From: Bacillota bacterium
GTDB taxonomy: Bacteria; Bacillota; Clostridia; Peptostreptococcales; Anaerovoracaceae
Length of the DNA: 7,619 nt
Direction of reading: 5' to 3'
NCBI GenBank assembly: GCA_017534025.1
Contig: JAFWDF010000128.1
Coordinates: 1-7,619 of the forward strand
Shown here: positions 4,994 to 7,619 of the stretch, piece by piece
Layout of the letters: each line of letters starts with the position of its first letter
How positions within the stretch are numbered: position 1 is the first letter of the stretch
Made by a program: the position numbers and the translations under genes
The notes under the pieces: model-generated
The model's database searches: none
Told to the model about the DNA's origin: nothing
What the model saw: only the letters and a program-made list of their open reading frames with translations

Positions 4994-6367
4994 ATGAAAC
5001 GCACGCTGTCCATAGTATTAACATTAATAATGGGGATCGGCATATTTCCGCAGTTTGCGGCTGCGGCGGTGACGGCGGATGCGGTTCCTGCAAAGGCGGC
5101 CTCTTCGCCTTTAGGAGCTGCGGTTGCCAATACAAATGCAGCGATCCTGGATTCCGCCATGGCCTATGCGGAAGCTTCTCTCATGAGTTCGGATCCGTTA
5201 CTGGGAGATGATAATATGCATACCTGGTCGGAATGGACAGAACTCGACCGGGATATGGGCGCCGGCACTATTACCGAGAGCCGGACCTGCCTGGAATGTG
5301 GAGAATCCGAGATCCGCGTCCGGGAGCTGACCGCAGAGGATCTGGCCAGTCCGGGCACCGGCCCGCAGTCCTTTGCGGATGTGCTGACTGCGGACTACTT
5401 CTACGACGCCGTCATCTGGGCGATGTCCAGCGGCATTACCAACGGAACCTCCGGCATGGAATTCAGCCCGAACAATATCTGCACCAGAGCCCAGGCAGTG
5501 ACATTCCTGTGGCGTGCCGCCGGCATGGAGCGGGTGCAGGGCGCGGCAAACCCGTTCCGGGATGTCGCCGAGGGGTCCTTCTATTACGATGCGGTGCAGT
5601 GGGCCTGCAGCCGGAACATTACCAATGGTACGACGCGTACGACATTTGAACCGGACGCCTACTGTACCAGAGCGCAGATCGTGACGTTCCTGTGGCGTTC
5701 TCTGGGAGAACCGAAGCCGCAGACGACCTGGTCCTTTGAGGACGTTCCTTCTTCGGCGTTCTATTGCATTCCGGTCAGATGGGCCGTGGAGAGCAACATT
5801 ACCATGGGTACGGCGGGCTATGCGTTCAGTCCGGAGGATCCATGCACCCGGGGACAGATTGTGACGTTCCTGTACCGGAAGAACTTTTCAACCGGGCTGG
5901 TGTTAATGAACGGGCAGGAATTCATGGATGCCGTTGCGTCGTATGTGCAGAAATACGCCGGACAGTACGGGATTAACGTGTATTCGCCGGTAATTGCGCA
6001 GGCGATTCTGGAGTCCGGCTGGGGCAAATCCAGGCTGGCCGCGCAGTTCCACAATTATTTCGGGCTGAAATGCGGCAGCAAATGGACGGGCAGCAGTGTG
6101 ACCATGAAAACACGGGAAGAGTATACGCAGGGCGTGATCACTTCTGTTTACGCGAATTTCCGCGCCTATCCTTCGATGGAGGAAGGCATAAAGGGATACT
6201 TTGAGTTCATTCAGTCGGCCCGGTATCAGAATCTGAAGGGCATCACGGATCCGCAGCAGTATATGGAGACCATCCGGGCGGACGGCTACGCGACCTCCTA
6301 TACGTACGTGGAGCAGTGCATGAATCTGATCGAAAAGTATGACCTGACGAAGTACGATCCGTATTAA
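4994..6367 (+). CDS. Secreted SLH-anchored GH73 endo-beta-N-acetylglucosaminidase
   Basis: This 457-residue protein should cut the N-acetylglucosamine-containing glycan strands of peptidoglycan. It has a signal peptide (MKRTLSIVLTLIMGIG, cut near the AAAA at 22-25), a Ser/Ala-rich spacer, and a short module at 76-110 (HTWSEW then CLECGESEIRVR) resembling a His/Trp plus C-x-x-C module repeated in many Bacillota surface proteins. Three SLH repeats span about 126-176, 187-237 and 247-296. The GH73 (FlgJ/LytG-like) domain covers about 305-457: the likely catalytic acid is E340 in IAQAILESGWGKSRLA, followed by HNYFGLKC, VYANFRAYPSMEEGIKGY and DGYATSYTYVEQ, so the domain looks complete. The SLH repeats sit in the middle, whereas in the upstream gene they are C-terminal. 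It has its own promoter and ribosome site, and the TraX gene begins 10 bases after its stop. Likely roles are wall turnover or cell separation, which is inference. Confidence 0.93.
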   Translation: MKRTLSIVLTLIMGIGIFPQFAAAAVTADAVPAKAASSPLGAAVANTNAAILDSAMAYAEASLMSSDPLLGDDNMHTWSEWTELDRDMGAGTITESRTCLECGESEIRVRELTAEDLASPGTGPQSFADVLTADYFYDAVIWAMSSGITNGTSGMEFSPNNICTRAQAVTFLWRAAGMERVQGAANPFRDVAEGSFYYDAVQWACSRNITNGTTRTTFEPDAYCTRAQIVTFLWRSLGEPKPQTTWSFEDVPSSAFYCIPVRWAVESNITMGTAGYAFSPEDPCTRGQIVTFLYRKNFSTGLVLMNGQEFMDAVASYVQKYAGQYGINVYSPVIAQAILESGWGKSRLAAQFHNYFGLKCGSKWTGSSVTMKTREEYTQGVITSVYANFRAYPSMEEGIKGYFEFIQSARYQNLKGITDPQQYMETIRADGYATSYTYVEQCMNLIEKYDLTKYDPY

Positions 6368-6370
6368 GGA
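6366..6370 (+). promoter_or_regulatory. Ribosome binding site of the TraX-family gene
   Basis: AAGGA (6366-6370) overlaps the TAA stop codon of the GH73 gene and stands 7 bases before the ATG at 6378. The arrangement suggests that ribosomes finishing the GH73 gene could help start the next one. Confidence 0.6.
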
Positions 6371-6377
6371 AACGGGA

Positions 6378-7220
6378 ATGTCAGTATTTGTTTTAAAAAT
6401 AATCGCAATGATAACCATGGCGGTCGACCATGTCGGTTTTCAGCTGATGGACAATAATCTGTTCATGCGGCTGATCGGACGGACGGCCTTCATGGTTTAT
6501 GCTTTTTTGATGGCAGAGGGGTACTATCATCTGAAGGATGCGCCGGACCGGCTGGCTAAGCACGCGGGCAAACTGGTGCTGCTCTGCCTGGTGACGGAAG
6601 TGCCGTTCGATCTGTTCGAATTCAGGCAATGGGTGAATTTCCAGACGCAGAGCGTGCTGCCGACGCTGCTGCTCGGATTTGCGGCGCTGATTGTCTCGGG
6701 CCGGTGGATGGCGTATGCGGCGCCGGTCGGATCCGCTCGGCAGATCGAGCATGCGGCGCCGGACGGGATGGCTGAAACGGATGCGGCCGGCGGGCGCAGA
6801 ATCATCGGGATCGCCGGCAGTATTGCAATCTGCCTGGCAGCGGCTGCCGCGGCACGGGTGATTCACAGCGAATACAGCTTTGCCGGGGTGCTGCTGGTGG
6901 TCATGTTTTATCTTTGCATGGAAAAAACCGGCGAAGAGCCGTTCCCGGTGCGGGCACTGGCTCTTGCCGGCGTATACGCAGCATATCTTCTGCTTTATAT
7001 CTGGCAGCGGTCCGGATTTGGCGGCTGGCAGGAATTCACCGCCATGGCCAGGGGCTATCGGCTCTGGTTCAGTGCCACAGGCCTGACCATCATCCCCCTG
7101 CTGTTTTACAACCGGCAGCTGGGGTACCACAGCCGGTGGTTCGATGCTCTGTACAGCTGTTTTTATCCGCTGCAGTTTGTTGTAATAATCATGGTACGAA
7201 TGTTCCTGGAGCATTCGTAA
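6378..7220 (+). CDS. TraX-family multi-pass membrane protein (putative acyltransferase)
   Basis: The 280-residue product is very hydrophobic, with about eight or nine membrane segments. It shows the TraX-family landmarks in order: LKIIAMITMAVDHVG (6-20), RLIGRTAFMVYAFLMAEGYY (31-50), a TEVPFDL segment (73-79), QSVLPTLLLG (91-100), and SEYSFAGVLLVV (164-175), matching the family's D-Y-G-x-x-G-V position. The founding member, F-plasmid TraX, acetylates the amino end of pilin. Chromosomal members without any pilus genes are common in Bacillota and mostly uncharacterised, so the substrate here is unknown. A polar Ala/Gly-rich loop (about 108-142) separates membrane segments 4 and 5. The family's frequent Y-P-x-H near the C-terminus reads YPLQ at 263-266. 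The start is fixed by the site overlapping the upstream stop. It probably shares the GH73 transcript, and acylation of a surface polymer or exported protein is a reasonable guess from that link, not a demonstrated role. Confidence 0.85.
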   Translation: MSVFVLKIIAMITMAVDHVGFQLMDNNLFMRLIGRTAFMVYAFLMAEGYYHLKDAPDRLAKHAGKLVLLCLVTEVPFDLFEFRQWVNFQTQSVLPTLLLGFAALIVSGRWMAYAAPVGSARQIEHAAPDGMAETDAAGGRRIIGIAGSIAICLAAAAAARVIHSEYSFAGVLLVVMFYLCMEKTGEEPFPVRALALAGVYAAYLLLYIWQRSGFGGWQEFTAMARGYRLWFSATGLTIIPLLFYNRQLGYHSRWFDALYSCFYPLQFVVIIMVRMFLEHS

Positions 7221-7222
7221 GC

Positions 7223-7265
7223 CTGTGTCCGGGGCGGCATCTCCGCTGCCCTGCAGCCGGCACAG
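7223..7265. terminator. Hairpin in the convergent gap, possible two-way terminator
   Basis: CTGTG (7223-7227) pairs with CACAG (7261-7265), and GGGCGGC (7232-7238) with GCTGCCC (7245-7251) with one G-U pair. It nearly fills the 46 bases between two convergent stop codons, the usual place for a shared terminator. Neither side has a T-tract, so termination would not be of the classical type. Confidence 0.4.
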
Positions 7266-7266
7266 T

Positions 7267-7619
7267 CTATTCCGCGGTATCCTCCAGCAGCGCGAGGATG
7301 TCATCTTCGCTGGCTTTCATCGCTTCCAGGGTCTTCGCCAGCAGATCGTTCAGCTCCCAGCCCAGCATATCGGCACCCTGCTGAATGATTTCACGGGAGC
7401 AGCCGGCAGAAAATGCCTTGCTCTTATATTTTTTCTTCAGGGATTTCAGTTCCATATCTTTCGTACTTTTGGAAGGGCGCATCAGGGCGGCCGCCCAGAT
7501 CAGGCCGGTCAGTTCGTCTGTTGCAAAAAGAACCTTTTCCATCAGATGTTCCGGTTTTACATCCACAGTTATGCCATACCCGTGGCTTACTACGCTGTGA
7601 ATGATGTCTTCCGGAACAC
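7267..7619 (-). CDS. HD-domain hydrolase, C-terminal part (5' end outside window)
   Basis: The - strand frame is open from the right edge to a TAG at 7269-7267, giving 116 visible residues. It matches the C-terminal two thirds of the short HD/HDIG-type hydrolases common in Bacillota, metal-dependent phosphohydrolases with undefined substrates. Recognisable pieces are IIHSVVSHGYGI, then MEKVLFATDELTGLIWAAAL, MRPSKS, KSLKKKYKSKAF, and REIIQQGADMLGWELNDLL. The histidine of SHGYG is probably a late metal-site residue. The first H and the HD pair would be encoded beyond the window, so catalytic completeness cannot be judged. A GTG at 7566 is not the start: the 17 codons upstream in the same frame are typical of the family. 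There is no signal peptide in view and the protein is expected in the cytoplasm. It converges on the TraX gene and is not part of that transcript. Confidence 0.85.
   Translation of the reverse strand, partial: VPEDIIHSVVSHGYGITVDVKPEHLMEKVLFATDELTGLIWAAALMRPSKSTKDMELKSLKKKYKSKAFSAGCSREIIQQGADMLGWELNDLLAKTLEAMKASEDDILALLEDTAE

Noticed and set aside
6393..7304. A 303-codon open frame on the - strand
   Set aside because: It is antisense to the TraX gene and spans its terminator region; the encoded His/Arg/Gln-rich sequence has no family resemblance.
7267..7566. A complete 99-residue protein starting at the GTG at 7566
   Set aside because: The same frame continues upstream to the window edge with residues typical of the HD hydrolase family, so it is a fragment of a larger gene.

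Overview
The window looks like a chromosomal segment of a Gram-positive bacterium of the Bacillota (Clostridia or Erysipelotrichia type, probably host-associated). The evidence is strong AGGAGG-type ribosome sites, two secreted proteins with three S-layer homology (SLH) repeats each, a GH73 cell-wall glucosaminidase, a chromosomal TraX-family protein and an HD-domain hydrolase of a style common in Bacillota. The DNA is fairly G+C-rich, except for a sharply A+T-rich promoter island near 2800-2870. The lineage is inferred from gene style only; there is no marker gene in the window.

Layout. Positions 1-279 hold the 3' end of an unrecognised + strand gene, closed by a clear rho-independent terminator (306-358). 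Positions 371-760 hold three tandem units of about 126 bp plus the start of a fourth. Each unit carries two nested inverted repeats built from one core word, and I see no convincing gene in them. On the - strand, 2700-802 encodes a two-transmembrane ion channel of the CASTOR/POLLUX (SYM8) family with tandem Rossmann/RCK-like domains. A 335-bp divergent regulatory region (2701-3035) separates it from the + strand genes.

The + strand then carries a secreted transglutaminase-like protein with three C-terminal SLH repeats (3036-4814), a secreted GH73 glucosaminidase with three central SLH repeats (4994-6367), and a TraX-family multi-pass membrane protein (6378-7220). The GH73 gene has its own good promoter (TTGTCA, 18 bp, TATAAT with an extended -10). 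The TraX gene follows it after 10 nt and is probably co-transcribed. A hairpin closes this cluster. The - strand 3' part of an HD-domain hydrolase gene (7619-7267) runs off the right edge.

Functionally, the middle of the window reads as a cell-surface module. Two proteins would be exported and held on the wall by SLH repeats of the same unusual variant (Cys-[TS]-R-[GAD]-Q, present in all six repeats). One has a Cys-His-Asp transglutaminase-like site and the other cuts peptidoglycan. A membrane protein from a family that includes an acetyltransferase is next to them. The strongest candidates for something little described are the repeat array at 371-760, the variant SLH motif shared by two differently built wall proteins, and the divergent pore loop of the channel.
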